From contig NZ_JAJDOO010000021.1 of assembly GCF_020595055.1 (NCBI RefSeq), positions 1 through 61,486 on the forward strand: a DNA stretch of 61,486 bases, written 5' to 3'. The notes below the pieces were generated by a model. The model made no database searches and was not told the DNA's origin. It saw nothing but the letters and a program-made list of their open reading frames with translations. Made by a program: the position numbers and the translations under genes. This DNA comes from Desulfosporosinus shakirovi. Lineage in GTDB: Bacteria; Bacillota; Desulfitobacteriia; Desulfitobacteriales; Desulfitobacteriaceae. Shown piece by piece: positions 38,000 to 47,538 of this stretch; position 1 is the first letter of the stretch, and each line of letters begins with the position of its first letter.

Positions 38000-39106
38000 A
38001 TGAAAATTCCTCTTTTAGATCTTAAGGCTCAGTATTTGACCATAAAGGATGAGATCAATCAAGCCATTACAGATGTGCTGGATTCGTCCGTATATATTCT
38101 GGGGCCGCAGATGAAGGCTTTGGAAAAGGAAATTGCGGCTTTCTGCGGCACGGAGGAAGCTGTCGCGGTTGCTAACGGTACAGATGCTTTAGTGCTGACT
38201 CTTAGAGCCTTTGGCATTGGCCCCGGAGATGAAGTAATTACCACTCCTTTCACCTTCTTTGCCTCTGCAGAAACCATTGCTCAGGTTGGTGCGACTCCTG
38301 TTTTCGTTGATATTGACCCTGTGACACTTAACATGGACTTAACTCAATTAGAGAAGAAAATAACCTCTCGGACAAAGGCCATTATCCCTGTACATATTTT
38401 TGGTCAGATGCTGGATGTGGAGAGGGTTATGGAAATTGCCGCACGCCATGATCTAAAGGTCATTGAAGATGCCGCTCAAGCTATTGGAGCAGAATACAAA
38501 AGTAAAAAAGCCGGCTCAATCGGACATGCTGCAACGTTCAGTTTCTTTCCCACCAAAAATTTAGGGGCTTATGGAGATGCAGGCATGATCGTCACTAACG
38601 ACAAGCATTTGGCCTCAGAATTGCGCATGTTGCGATTCCACGGGTGCCAAGTAAAATACTATCATGATAAAATCGGCTACAACAGCCGTCTTGACGAGCT
38701 TCAAGCTGCCATCCTACGGGTTAAGTTACGGTATTTAAATGGATGGAATGATAGTCGTCGGGAAAAGGCAGCAGTTTATGACGAACTATTAGTTCAACTG
38801 CCACTCACTCTGCCCGGCCGGGATCCGGCGGGCACCCCCATCTATCATCTCTATGTCCTGCGGTCGGATCGTCGCCGGGAACTGATGGAGGCGCTTAAAC
38901 AAGCGGATATCGCCTGTGCAATCTATTATCCGGTTCCATTGCATTTACAGAAGGCTTTTCATGATTTGGGGTATAAAGAGGGCTCCTTCCCAATCACGGA
39001 GAAGGCATGTACGGAAGCCCTGGCAATTCCTTGCTATCCCGAACTTTCAAGAACGGAGCAAGAAGAAATTGTCCGCGTGATCGAAGGAGTATACCGTGGA
39101 AAATAG
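38000..39106 (+). CDS. wbpE: DegT/DnrJ/EryC1 sugar aminotransferase (WbpE-type)
   Basis: 368 aa PLP enzyme. Visible: [17 protein letters not shown], the cofactor region [44 protein letters not shown], and the Schiff-base Lys in [16 protein letters not shown]. In context it transfers an amino group to C3 of the keto-UDP-GlcNAcA. ATG 38000 follows AGAAAGGGAAG; the longer in-frame start at 37952 would overlap the acetyltransferase stop. Its 3' end overlaps the next gene by 11 bases. Confidence 0.9.
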   Translation: MKIPLLDLKAQYLTIKDEINQAITDVLDSSVYILGPQMKALEKEIAAFCGTEEAVAVANGTDALVLTLRAFGIGPGDEVITTPFTFFASAETIAQVGATPVFVDIDPVTLNMDLTQLEKKITSRTKAIIPVHIFGQMLDVERVMEIAARHDLKVIEDAAQAIGAEYKSKKAGSIGHAATFSFFPTKNLGAYGDAGMIVTNDKHLASELRMLRFHGCQVKYYHDKIGYNSRLDELQAAILRVKLRYLNGWNDSRREKAAVYDELLVQLPLTLPGRDPAGTPIYHLYVLRSDRRRELMEALKQADIACAIYYPVPLHLQKAFHDLGYKEGSFPITEKACTEALAIPCYPELSRTEQEEIVRVIEGVYRGK

Positions 39107-39983
39107 CGTTAGGAAGCTGGGACCGTTGCGCAGAGGGAATCTTGTTTTAATCGGCCTGTTTCTATTTGTGCTCCTGGGTATTTTTTCAGGGTATAGACAG
39201 GTAAAAGGGCCGTTTACAGAGACCGAAATCCAGGAAGCACAGAGTGGGGCTACCCGTTTTCTTAACGGAGAATTGGAGATTGGTCAAGGTCAACTTATTG
39301 ATGTAAAGCATTACTTCTTCGTGGGAACGGTTTATGAAGTAGAAACACCTGAAGGCAGAAAAAACCTAATCTCCTTTGTTACCCCCCAGGACAAACCAAG
39401 CCCAGGTCAAAAGGTTGAATGGGTCGGGGTGGACAATTATGTCTCATACGTGACGACGGTTTTTCCGGAGGAAAGGATCATGGATGGAGAAATTAATTCT
39501 TTAGAGAGAATTTCTCCGAAGAACAATGATCAATTCTATTGTGTTGTATACTCCTTTAAAGAGGACACAGTTCAACGCTTTATTGTTGATGCTGCTAAAC
39601 TGGCAACTCTTAAAACACTGAACAGTGTTCGGGTAACCTATCACTCGCCGGGGGATAGCCTTGTCGAACCAGCCCCTAATACCCAAAAAGTAGCTGCGGG
39701 CTATATTACGGATCTTTGGTTAACCACCATGATCAAAGGGCTGGAATTAGAAAGGGATTTTGATTTCGAAAAATATCCCTACTATATCACTCTGGCACCA
39801 AAGCCCAATGCCAAATATACTTGGACATTTTATCTGACAAAAGAGCAGAGAGATCTGCTGAAAAACGGGAATGTTTTAGAGGTGAAGTATTCTTCCATAT
39901 TCCCGTCAAGTATAGTGGTTACACGGGAGACTGTGGATCCCGATGTCTTGTGGGGCAATCCTGATAATGGTGAAAAACCATGA
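39096..39983 (+). CDS. Membrane-anchored hypothetical protein in the polysaccharide operon
   Basis: 295 aa, not recognised. One N-terminal membrane helix ([19 protein letters not shown]) and an outer, mostly beta-strand domain rich in aromatic residues, with three repeating segments of about 70 residues containing [22 protein letters not shown] and [16 protein letters not shown] 39096 follows GAAGGAG and lies inside the aminotransferase end; its own stop overlaps the flippase start (ATGA). This tight coupling suggests a part in polymer assembly or export. It might be a YceG- or copolymerase-like helper, but I have no motif for that. Confidence 0.65.
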   Translation: MENSVRKLGPLRRGNLVLIGLFLFVLLGIFSGYRQVKGPFTETEIQEAQSGATRFLNGELEIGQGQLIDVKHYFFVGTVYEVETPEGRKNLISFVTPQDKPSPGQKVEWVGVDNYVSYVTTVFPEERIMDGEINSLERISPKNNDQFYCVVYSFKEDTVQRFIVDAAKLATLKTLNSVRVTYHSPGDSLVEPAPNTQKVAAGYITDLWLTTMIKGLELERDFDFEKYPYYITLAPKPNAKYTWTFYLTKEQRDLLKNGNVLEVKYSSIFPSSIVVTRETVDPDVLWGNPDNGEKP

Positions 39984-41320
39984 GTTTTGTTCGAAACAGT
40001 TTTTTGACCTTGTTTGGAACCCTGGGACGCGTTGTTTTTTCCATGGTAACTCAAATCATCATCTCTCGCGTGCTGGGACCCGTGGGAAAGGGCTTGTATT
40101 CCTTTCTTGTCCAGATCCCCACGGTATTGGTACCGCTGTGTAGCTTAGGATTGAATTATGCCAATACTTACTACGTGGCACGAAACCCGGAAGATGGCAA
40201 AAAGGCTGTGGGAAGTTCACTGGGTATGGCAGCCTTTTTGGGCGGTTTTATGGTTGTATGTGTAAGTATTGCTTATCACTTTTTAAAAAATGGGTACATG
40301 CAAGCAGTGACGCCCCTCCAATTGGGATTGATTCTGCTGGCGATTCCTTTCGGACTGCTTAATCTCTATTGGTTGAGTGTGTTATGGGGATTGGACTCCA
40401 TAGGCAAGTACAACTTGGCCTTACTGGTCCAGTTCGCAGTCCTCTCCGCAGGAGTTTCGGCAGCGGCTGCCTTGGACCGTCTGACAGTGACCACTGGGTT
40501 TGGGATATGGGTTGCCGGAAATATCTTGACAACCCTGTATATGCTGCCGGAAATGGCGAAGATTGTCTGCTGGCGTTTTCATGTCTTTAGCCCTTCGTAT
40601 ATAAGGCAAACTCTCAGCTATGGGGCTAAGTCCTACTTAGCGAACGTCATGATGGTTATAAACTATCGACTGGACCTCTTCATAATCGCCGGATTTTTGC
40701 CCTTATCTGAAGTTGGCCTTTACGCTACTGCGGTCACCCTCGCCGAAATGGTCGGATACTTGGGTAATGCGGTCAATACGGCTCTCATTCCAAAGCTTGC
40801 TTCGGAGAAAGACAGCCTTACCTTCTCTATGACTCCGAAAGTCACGCGCCTAACCATAATGCTGACCTTTCTTGCCGCACTCGGAATGGCTATAATCGCT
40901 TATCCGCTGATTCTCCTCTTCTTTGGGGCTCGCTTTAGTGGAGCTTTCTACCCTTTGTTGGTATTATTACCTGGGATTGTGGCCCTTGGTGGATCTGTAG
41001 TGCTTTCGGGGGATTTAATGGCCCGAGGAAAGCCGATTTATTCAAGTATCTCTTCCGGTATCACAGTCGTACTAACCCTGATCCTTGATTTTACCCTCAT
41101 CCCCCTTTGGGGTATTATGGGCGCCTCCTTGGCCTCGAGTTTAGTTTATATATCACTTTTTACCCTGAACTATGGTTTTTACCGCCGTGAAAGCGGCGAA
41201 AAGTTTAAAACCGTTTTGATTTTTACGCGGGAGGACATAAGAGAGATGACGTTGTTTATTAAGCAGGTGAGCACTAAATGGATCTCGAGGAGAAAGGAGA
41301 GGCAAGATGGAAAAAAATAA
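39980..41320 (+). CDS. Polysaccharide flippase (Wzx/MOP superfamily)
   Basis: 446 aa with about 12-14 membrane helices. The start FVRNSFLTLFGTLGRVVFSM and RVLGPVGKGLYSF match the polysaccharide transport family, as do GLNYANTYYVAR and ARFSGAFYPLLVLLPGIVALG. It would move lipid-linked repeat units to the outer face of the membrane. It starts within the stop of the preceding gene and overlaps the following polymerase-like gene by 14 bases, so it is part of a tightly coupled run. Confidence 0.88.
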   Translation: MSFVRNSFLTLFGTLGRVVFSMVTQIIISRVLGPVGKGLYSFLVQIPTVLVPLCSLGLNYANTYYVARNPEDGKKAVGSSLGMAAFLGGFMVVCVSIAYHFLKNGYMQAVTPLQLGLILLAIPFGLLNLYWLSVLWGLDSIGKYNLALLVQFAVLSAGVSAAAALDRLTVTTGFGIWVAGNILTTLYMLPEMAKIVCWRFHVFSPSYIRQTLSYGAKSYLANVMMVINYRLDLFIIAGFLPLSEVGLYATAVTLAEMVGYLGNAVNTALIPKLASEKDSLTFSMTPKVTRLTIMLTFLAALGMAIIAYPLILLFFGARFSGAFYPLLVLLPGIVALGGSVVLSGDLMARGKPIYSSISSGITVVLTLILDFTLIPLWGIMGASLASSLVYISLFTLNYGFYRRESGEKFKTVLIFTREDIREMTLFIKQVSTKWISRRKERQDGKK

Positions 41321-42755
41321 TCTGAGTGAAAACCGTTTGCTCCTGATTCTTGAAGTCTTTGTAACCATTTTATGGCTTTATATGATCCTGCGCTGGGTCT
41401 ATTATCCGTCGACGTTAATAACCTTGGGTTATCTGTGGGGGATTGTTTGGGTTGCCGTAAAACGTCCCAGGTGGTTGCCGGCAGTCCTTATCGTCACATT
41501 TCCCCTTGAGGTTTCAAAAATGTTCATACCGGCTTACAGCTTACCAGAGCGATTAGCTGGTTTTAATGTTTCTATCTTAGATTTTTTTCGTCTTACACAA
41601 CTGGCCTTAGGCCTGCGTTGGTTATGTGATCTTTGGCAGAGTCATAAAGACCATGGGGCACACATAGCCGATAAATTTAAGATTTGGAAACGTCTAAAGA
41701 CAGACGCCCTTTTATGGCTCCCAATCGCGCTTTTAGGAGTTTACTTGCTTTCAACGGCCTTTTCTATTGCGCCGGCACATTCCTTTGCAGAAACCCTGCG
41801 CTTGCTTTCCTTGATTATCACCCTTTACCTTGTCGTAGCCTACGTCGAAGACGAAAAGGATTTGCAGCGCTTAGGCTATACGCTGATTGCAGCCGGAGCG
41901 GTTCTGGGTTTAGTTGCCATTGTACAGTATCTAACACAGTGGTTTTTCATCCCGACCTCGGCTGTCGTCATTAATCGCCGCTCAAACACCACCTTTGCCG
42001 ATGCCAATATCTTTGCCCGTTTCCTTGTTATCACCTTCTTGTTCTCCGTGGCTGAGCTCGAGCGACGCACATCATGGTCATCCCGTGTTATACCCCTCGT
42101 CGCCATTTTGCTTCAGGGTGCCGGTTTGGGAATCACCGGTTCACGAGGCGGGATTTTGGCTCTGGGTGTCTCGGCGATCATTTTCGTGATTCTTATTCCC
42201 CGACGAAAATTGACACTCTATGCCATGGTGCTGATGATTTTGGCCATTATTGCGGCAGCTGTTTTGAATCCGGCGATCATGGCACGGATAGAGAGTTTGA
42301 GATCGGGTTTATTGAGTGCCTCCGGAGGGATTCGAGAGTATTTGTGGCGGTCAGGAATGGCCATGGTGAGGGATCATCCGGTGGTGGGCATTGGAGTGGG
42401 GGCCTTTGGAGTAGCCTTCACAACCATCTATCCATACTTCAATCCTTACTCTACCTTTTATGTTTCTCTGTCCCATACGGCGATCCTTACCGTCTTGGCG
42501 GAAACCGGGATTATCGGCTTTACCGTTCTTTATTTTCTTTTTGCTAAGACCCTCCAAAGAGGGTGGGACATTTCCCGTACAATCCGTCATGAGCGTCTGC
42601 GTTTCTTGAATGCCAGCATAGTGGCAGGAGTCATAGCAATTTTTATCAGTGCTCAAGGAGAAGGACGATTATATGAAGAACCCCTGCTTTGGATCCTTTG
42701 GGCAATGTTAGTCTCAGTCTCTCAGTTAGCCAACCAACAGATAAGAAAGGAATAA
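41307..42755 (+). CDS. O-antigen ligase/polymerase-like membrane protein (Wzy/WaaL family), first copy
   Basis: 482 aa with about 12 helices. Family pattern: a large outer loop after NTTFADANIFARFL, GLGITGSRGGILALGVS, then MAMVRDHPVVGIGVGAFG and SLSHTAILTVLAETGIIG. It would polymerise repeat units or attach the chain to an acceptor. AAAGGAGAGG precedes ATG 41307. A second protein of the same family lies at 45141; both carry the sequence SxQGEGRxxEx near the end, so they are paralogues. Confidence 0.85.
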   Translation: MEKNNLSENRLLLILEVFVTILWLYMILRWVYYPSTLITLGYLWGIVWVAVKRPRWLPAVLIVTFPLEVSKMFIPAYSLPERLAGFNVSILDFFRLTQLALGLRWLCDLWQSHKDHGAHIADKFKIWKRLKTDALLWLPIALLGVYLLSTAFSIAPAHSFAETLRLLSLIITLYLVVAYVEDEKDLQRLGYTLIAAGAVLGLVAIVQYLTQWFFIPTSAVVINRRSNTTFADANIFARFLVITFLFSVAELERRTSWSSRVIPLVAILLQGAGLGITGSRGGILALGVSAIIFVILIPRRKLTLYAMVLMILAIIAAAVLNPAIMARIESLRSGLLSASGGIREYLWRSGMAMVRDHPVVGIGVGAFGVAFTTIYPYFNPYSTFYVSLSHTAILTVLAETGIIGFTVLYFLFAKTLQRGWDISRTIRHERLRFLNASIVAGVIAIFISAQGEGRLYEEPLLWILWAMLVSVSQLANQQIRKE

Positions 42756-42762
42756 GGAAACT

Positions 42763-43836
42763 ATGAAAATCGCAACGGTCGTAGGAGCAAGGCCCCAGTT
42801 TATTAAGGCGGCTTCAGTCTCCCGTGTTTTAAGAAGGGACCATCAAGAAATATTAATTCATACCGGACAACATTATGACACTAACATGTCCGATATTTTT
42901 TTCGATGAACTGCATATTCCCAGGCCGGATTTTCACTTGGGGATAGGTTCCGGCCGACATGGCGCTCAGACTGGGGCAATTCTGGAAAAGGTTGAGGAAG
43001 TGCTGATTCAAGAAACTCCCGATGCTCTGTTAGTCTACGGGGATACGAATTCGACACTGGCGGGAGCTTTGGCTGCCTCGAAGCTTCATATCCCTGTGAT
43101 CCATATCGAAGCGGGGCTTCGAAGTTTTAATCGCAGAATGCCTGAAGAGATCAACCGAATTTTAACAGATCATCTTTCCGGTCGGCTTTCCTGTCCGACT
43201 GAAACTGCCGTGAAGAACCTTATCGCTGAGGGGATTACAGAGGGAGTTTCTCAAGACGGAGACGTCATGTACGATGCTTTTCTTTATAACTTGGAGTTGG
43301 CTAAGGAAAAATCAACTATTCTCCAGATGTTGGGTTTAGGACCAAAATCATATATTCTCTGTACAATACATCGGGCTGAAAACACGGACGATCCGGCACG
43401 TTTAACTCAAATCTTAAAAGCATTATCTAAGATTTCGCTGCCTGTGGTCCTGCCGTTACATCCGCGAACCCGTAAAATAGTGCATGAATTGGGTTTAACA
43501 TCCCTGCTTAATCGACTTAAGGTAATTGAACCCGTGGGTTATCTTGATATGATTACACTTGAAGCGAATACCTTAAAATTAGTTACGGATTCCGGCGGAG
43601 TCCAAAAAGAAGCGTATTTTGCGGGTGTTCCTTGCATTACCATGCGGGATGAAACCGAGTGGGTCGAAACAGTCGACGTGGGATGGAATCGCTTGACCGG
43701 CGCGGATGAAGAGAAAATTCTTGAGGCGGTAGAGATGTTTACTCCTCCGGAGAATCATCCGAGTATTTTCGGTGATGGCAAGGCCGCAGAACAAATTGTA
43801 GCAACCTTTGGAAAGAAAAATAGTAATCAATACTAA
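42763..43836 (+). CDS. wbpI: UDP-GlcNAc 2-epimerase family enzyme (WecB/WbpI-type)
   Basis: 357 aa. Marks: VGARPQFIKAASVSR, HTGQHYDTNMSDIFF, VYGDTNSTLAGALAA, HIEAGLRSFNRRMPEE and VTDSGGVQKEAYFAGVPC. The family holds WecB (UDP-GlcNAc to UDP-ManNAc) and WbpI (UDP-GlcNAc3NAcA to the Man form). WbpI is preferred here because the other four enzymes of that route are in the same cluster, but sequence alone does not settle it. Seven bases after the preceding gene. Confidence 0.88.
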   Translation: MKIATVVGARPQFIKAASVSRVLRRDHQEILIHTGQHYDTNMSDIFFDELHIPRPDFHLGIGSGRHGAQTGAILEKVEEVLIQETPDALLVYGDTNSTLAGALAASKLHIPVIHIEAGLRSFNRRMPEEINRILTDHLSGRLSCPTETAVKNLIAEGITEGVSQDGDVMYDAFLYNLELAKEKSTILQMLGLGPKSYILCTIHRAENTDDPARLTQILKALSKISLPVVLPLHPRTRKIVHELGLTSLLNRLKVIEPVGYLDMITLEANTLKLVTDSGGVQKEAYFAGVPCITMRDETEWVETVDVGWNRLTGADEEKILEAVEMFTPPENHPSIFGDGKAAEQIVATFGKKNSNQY

Positions 43837-43909
43837 AGTTTATGACTTTAATTGGCGATAAATAAAGTATTGCTCCAATCTCAGAAAGTTGGATAAGGAA
43901 GGTAAATCA

Positions 43910-45118
43910 ATGCGATTTTTAATTTTGACCCAATACTTTCCTCCGGAAACAGGAGCTGCCCAAGTGAGGCTTAAAGAACTGGCAAAAGGATTGCAGCGCC
44001 AGGGGCATGAGGTTGTCATTGTCACGGCCTTTCCGAATCATCCCTCAGGGGTCATTCCGCCAAAGTATCGAGGATATTGGTCTATGAAGGATGAAGTAGA
44101 AGGATTGCCGGTCTACCGGACCTGGGTTTACCCTGTGCAACGGGGACATTTTTGGAAACGCCTTTTAAATTACTTTTCCTTTACCTTTTCGTCTTTATGG
44201 GGAATCCTAAAGGCAGGGCCTTGTGACGTCCTTTTCGTGGAGTCCCCGCCACTGTTTCTGGGGATGACCGCTGTACTCGGAAGTTGGGTTAAAGGTGCCC
44301 GCCTGGTGTTTAACGTTTCAGATCTCTGGCCGGAATCTGCAGTAGCTTTGGGATTGGTTACCAATAAGACGATGATCCGTATGACAGAGGGATTGGAAAC
44401 CTGGCTTTATAATCGTTCTTGGAAACTGTCTGCGGTGACCTTAGGAATTCGCGACACTTGGATAAAACGGGGTATACCGGCTGAGAAAATCGCTTTTTTG
44501 CCTAACGGAGTAAACCTCGATCTCTTTCGCTCCCTTCCACCGGATCAAGAATTTAGGGAGAAGCTGGGACTTCAAGATAAATTCGTCTTGGTCTATACCG
44601 GGACGATGGGATATGCCCAGGGGTTAGAGAGCGTATTGGAAGCGGCCAACTTATTGCGTTCTGAACCACAGTATCATTTTCTCTTTCTGGGGGATGGGAC
44701 GGAAAAGCCGAGACTTGAGGAAATGGCCAAAGAGATGAAGCTGCCGAATGTGCAATTCCTCGGATTTCAACCGGTTACAGATATGCCGCGCTATTTGTCC
44801 TTAGCTGCAGGAAGTATAATTCCCTTAAAGAAGCTAAAACTTTTTGAAGGGGCACGTCCGTCTAAGATGTTTCCGGCTATGGGCTGTGGGGTTCCTGTTA
44901 TCTATAGTGGAGAAGGGGAAGCCGTAGAGCTGATCAGAGAGGCCGGAGCGGGACTCACCGTTGAACCGGAAAATCCTGTTGAGATGGCCCAAGCCATTCG
45001 TTCCCTATACGAGTTAAGTGACCAGGGAAAGTCTATGGGAGAGAACGGCAGGCGCTATGTAGAAGAGCATTATTCTTGGAACAGCATTGTCAGTCAGTGG
45101 CTAAAAGAGCTAAAATAG
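43910..45118 (+). CDS. Glycosyltransferase family 4 (WbuB-like)
   Basis: 402 aa GT-B enzyme. N-terminal domain FLILTQYFPPETGAAQVRLK and NHPSGVIPPKYRG; C-terminal donor domain with VYTGTMGYAQGLESVLEAA, LFLGDGTEKPRLEE and the EGARPSKMFPAMGCGVPVIY motif holding the donor-binding Glu region. WbuB-like enzymes transfer amino sugars such as L-FucNAc; here the sugar cannot be told. ATG 43910 follows AAGGAAGG; TTG 43889 is in frame but has no site. Confidence 0.87.
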   Translation: MRFLILTQYFPPETGAAQVRLKELAKGLQRQGHEVVIVTAFPNHPSGVIPPKYRGYWSMKDEVEGLPVYRTWVYPVQRGHFWKRLLNYFSFTFSSLWGILKAGPCDVLFVESPPLFLGMTAVLGSWVKGARLVFNVSDLWPESAVALGLVTNKTMIRMTEGLETWLYNRSWKLSAVTLGIRDTWIKRGIPAEKIAFLPNGVNLDLFRSLPPDQEFREKLGLQDKFVLVYTGTMGYAQGLESVLEAANLLRSEPQYHFLFLGDGTEKPRLEEMAKEMKLPNVQFLGFQPVTDMPRYLSLAAGSIIPLKKLKLFEGARPSKMFPAMGCGVPVIYSGEGEAVELIREAGAGLTVEPENPVEMAQAIRSLYELSDQGKSMGENGRRYVEEHYSWNSIVSQWLKELK

Positions 45119-45140
45119 CCGGAAGGCAAGGAGTTTATAA

Positions 45141-46397
45141 GTGAGAGGAAGTGGCTGTGTGAAACGGTGGGGTGATTGGATTATTCCCTTGTTTTTTGCT
45201 TTGGTGCCTTGGGATATCAGTAAAGTGCTGTTTCCCCCCTATCAAAGCGGTGCGGAAACGCCGACCTCTTTAACCTTTTTGCGCATAGGGATGATTTTCT
45301 TGTTAGCTTGGGGAGCAGTGCGTTTTGTTCAATCAGGAATAGGGAAGACCTTAAAGCGTCTTGCTGGGGTTCCCTTGATTTGGGCGGTCATTCCCTTGTT
45401 TATTGCCGTCCTCGTTTCACTGACCACAAGCTTGCAATCACAAACAACGATTAATGAAGGGGTGCGTCTGCTTCTTCTATTTGCTGTCGGGGTAAGTATG
45501 GCTTTGGGCGCGGACCGAAAAACAGTCTTTGACCGAGTGTTCAAGGTGATCTTTGCTATGGCGACTCTTACGGCAATCATCGGATTAGCCCAATATTTAA
45601 GTGGAAACTGGATTTGGGGCGGAGGTATTAATATCTCCGGAGTACGGAGGGTGAATGCAAGTTTCATTGATCCTAATCTGTTTGCACGTTATTTGAATAT
45701 CTCTATCCTGGGGACTTTACTCCTTCTCCTGCGGCGGGAATGGTTTTTAAATATCGGGACCGCCTTGGCACTTCTTGTCCAAATGGCAGCTTTGGGAGTT
45801 ACCTTTTCGCGAACAGGATGGTTGACCTTGCTGATAGGAATTGTTATTATAGCCATCAGCTCAGTGAAAAATCCCAGGACGCCTTGGAGTATACTGGGGC
45901 TTGGAGGGGTGGGCGCAATTGCTCTTTATCTCATTCCAAGTATCCGCATCCGGTTTGAAACACTCTTCACCGGGATGAGCGTTCTCGGACAGCGTGAGCA
46001 CCTGATCAAGGGCGGTTGGGCCATGTTTATCGAAAACCCCTTGACGGGAGTGGGGTTGGGAAATTTTCAGTGGGCAATAGAACAGCCCTACCATTATCTG
46101 GTGCCTTGGAGTGATGCAGTCACTCGTTCTCATACCAGTTTAATGACAGTAGCGGCTGAGATGGGGATATTTGGCCTTGTAAGCATGTTTGTTTTTCTTA
46201 TTATTATTGTGAGTATGAATTTGCGTGTGTTGAATCAGATGAATTCTTTTGCACAAGCAATCTTAATCAATATTTTCGTGGTTTGGCTCAGCTCCCAGGG
46301 GGAAGGCCGTTTTTTCGAAGACCCTATGGTTTGGGCTTTCTGGGGATTGAGCCTGGCCATTCAATGGAAACCTTGGGGAGAGAGCTGGGATGGCTAA
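45141..46397 (+). CDS. O-antigen ligase/polymerase-like membrane protein, second copy
   Basis: 418 aa with 10-12 helices. Same pattern as the gene at 41307: RVNASFIDPNLFARYLN, LGVTFSRTGWLTLLIG, GWAMFIENPLTGVGLGNF, SHTSLMTVAAEMGIFG, and SSQGEGRFFEDP near the end. One of the two may act as polymerase and the other as ligase. GTG 45141 follows AAGGAG. Overlaps the next glycosyltransferase by eight bases. Confidence 0.85.
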   Translation: MRGSGCVKRWGDWIIPLFFALVPWDISKVLFPPYQSGAETPTSLTFLRIGMIFLLAWGAVRFVQSGIGKTLKRLAGVPLIWAVIPLFIAVLVSLTTSLQSQTTINEGVRLLLLFAVGVSMALGADRKTVFDRVFKVIFAMATLTAIIGLAQYLSGNWIWGGGINISGVRRVNASFIDPNLFARYLNISILGTLLLLLRREWFLNIGTALALLVQMAALGVTFSRTGWLTLLIGIVIIAISSVKNPRTPWSILGLGGVGAIALYLIPSIRIRFETLFTGMSVLGQREHLIKGGWAMFIENPLTGVGLGNFQWAIEQPYHYLVPWSDAVTRSHTSLMTVAAEMGIFGLVSMFVFLIIIVSMNLRVLNQMNSFAQAILINIFVVWLSSQGEGRFFEDPMVWAFWGLSLAIQWKPWGESWDG

Positions 46398-47493
46398 ACT
46401 TTGTATATTGGCCAACGCAGCCAGCACTCATACGGAGAAATGGGCCTTAGCTCTGTCAGAACGAGGGTGGGAGGTAGAAATCCTAAGTTTTCTCTCTGCA
46501 GAGCTGCCGAAGATTAAAGTGCATGTGATTCCTCGCCTGGCCGGTGATAAGGTGGATGTACTATTGCGCCAGACTTGGGTCCGGGAAAAGGTCGCCGAGA
46601 TCAAACCGGATCTGATCCATTCCCATTATGCCACGAGCTTTGGCTTGCTGGGAGCGTTAACCGGCAGGCATCCTTTGGTTATTTCCGCCTGGGGCAGTGA
46701 TATTTTTTCCTTTCCCCGAACCTCTTTTTTGCATCGAAAACTGTTAAAATGGATTCTGAGTCGTGCGGATGTGCTATGCTCAAGCAGTGAAATAATGGCC
46801 CAGGAGATGCATCGCTATATTGGCTCGGAACAAGCTATAGAAATTATTCCCTTTGGAGTGGATACCACTTGCTTTTCTCCCCCCCAGGGAGAACAGGTTT
46901 CTTATCCGAAAAGCGGTAGCAGCAGAACAGATAATCTCGTCGTCTTCGGCATTGCCAAAGGCCTGCACTCTGTGTATGGCTTAGATCTTTTGATCGAGGC
47001 CTTTGCTCAGGTTCATGGTCGTTTTCCTCAGACTCGTCTGCGCATTGCGGGGGAAGGCCCAGAGCGCGGCCAGCTGGAGGACTTGGCAGAGAAGCTTGGA
47101 GTTAGTGCATATATTGAATGGCTGGGGCAACTTCCCAATGCTAAGGTTGCTGATTTCTATCAAAGTATTGATATTGTGGTCATTCCTTCTCGTCAAGAGA
47201 GCTTTGGTGTAACAGCAGTGGAAGGATCGGCCTGCGCCCGTCCCGTGATTGCCAGCAGGGTTGGCGGATTAACCGAAGTAATTATAGACGGAGAGACAGG
47301 CTTACTTGTTTCATCAGAGAATATCGCCGAGTTAGGCCAGGCTATGGAAGGTCTGGTTAAAGATCCTGCCCTGAGGGACAGCTTAGGCCGACAAGGCAGG
47401 GCAAATGTGTTAAAACACTATGATTGGCAAGAAAATGTAACTCAAATGGAAGCCGTGTATCAGCGATTACTCCATACCAGTCAAAAAAGATAA
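46390..47493 (+). CDS. Glycosyltransferase family 4
   Basis: 367 aa GT-B enzyme. N-terminal ANAASTHTEKWALALSERG; HSHYATSFGLLG; SAWGSDI; donor domain GLHSVYGLDLLIEAFAQV, LRIAGEGPERGQLE, and PSRQESFGVTAVEGSACARP, the ESFG-E motif that binds the nucleotide sugar. It should add one sugar to the lipid-linked repeat unit on the cytoplasmic side. Translationally coupled to the preceding polymerase-like gene. Confidence 0.9.
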   Translation: MAKLCILANAASTHTEKWALALSERGWEVEILSFLSAELPKIKVHVIPRLAGDKVDVLLRQTWVREKVAEIKPDLIHSHYATSFGLLGALTGRHPLVISAWGSDIFSFPRTSFLHRKLLKWILSRADVLCSSSEIMAQEMHRYIGSEQAIEIIPFGVDTTCFSPPQGEQVSYPKSGSSRTDNLVVFGIAKGLHSVYGLDLLIEAFAQVHGRFPQTRLRIAGEGPERGQLEDLAEKLGVSAYIEWLGQLPNAKVADFYQSIDIVVIPSRQESFGVTAVEGSACARPVIASRVGGLTEVIIDGETGLLVSSENIAELGQAMEGLVKDPALRDSLGRQGRANVLKHYDWQENVTQMEAVYQRLLHTSQKR

Positions 47494-47538
47494 GTTTGGT
47501 TCTTTATATGCTCGAATTTGAAAGGAGACATAAATCCA

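Noticed and set aside
37952-38000. Upstream starts of several polysaccharide genes (such as 37952, 36003, 34250, 48653)
   Set aside because: These in-frame extensions run through preceding genes or repeats and lack ribosome sites; the internal ATG codons behind AAGGAG-type sites are better.
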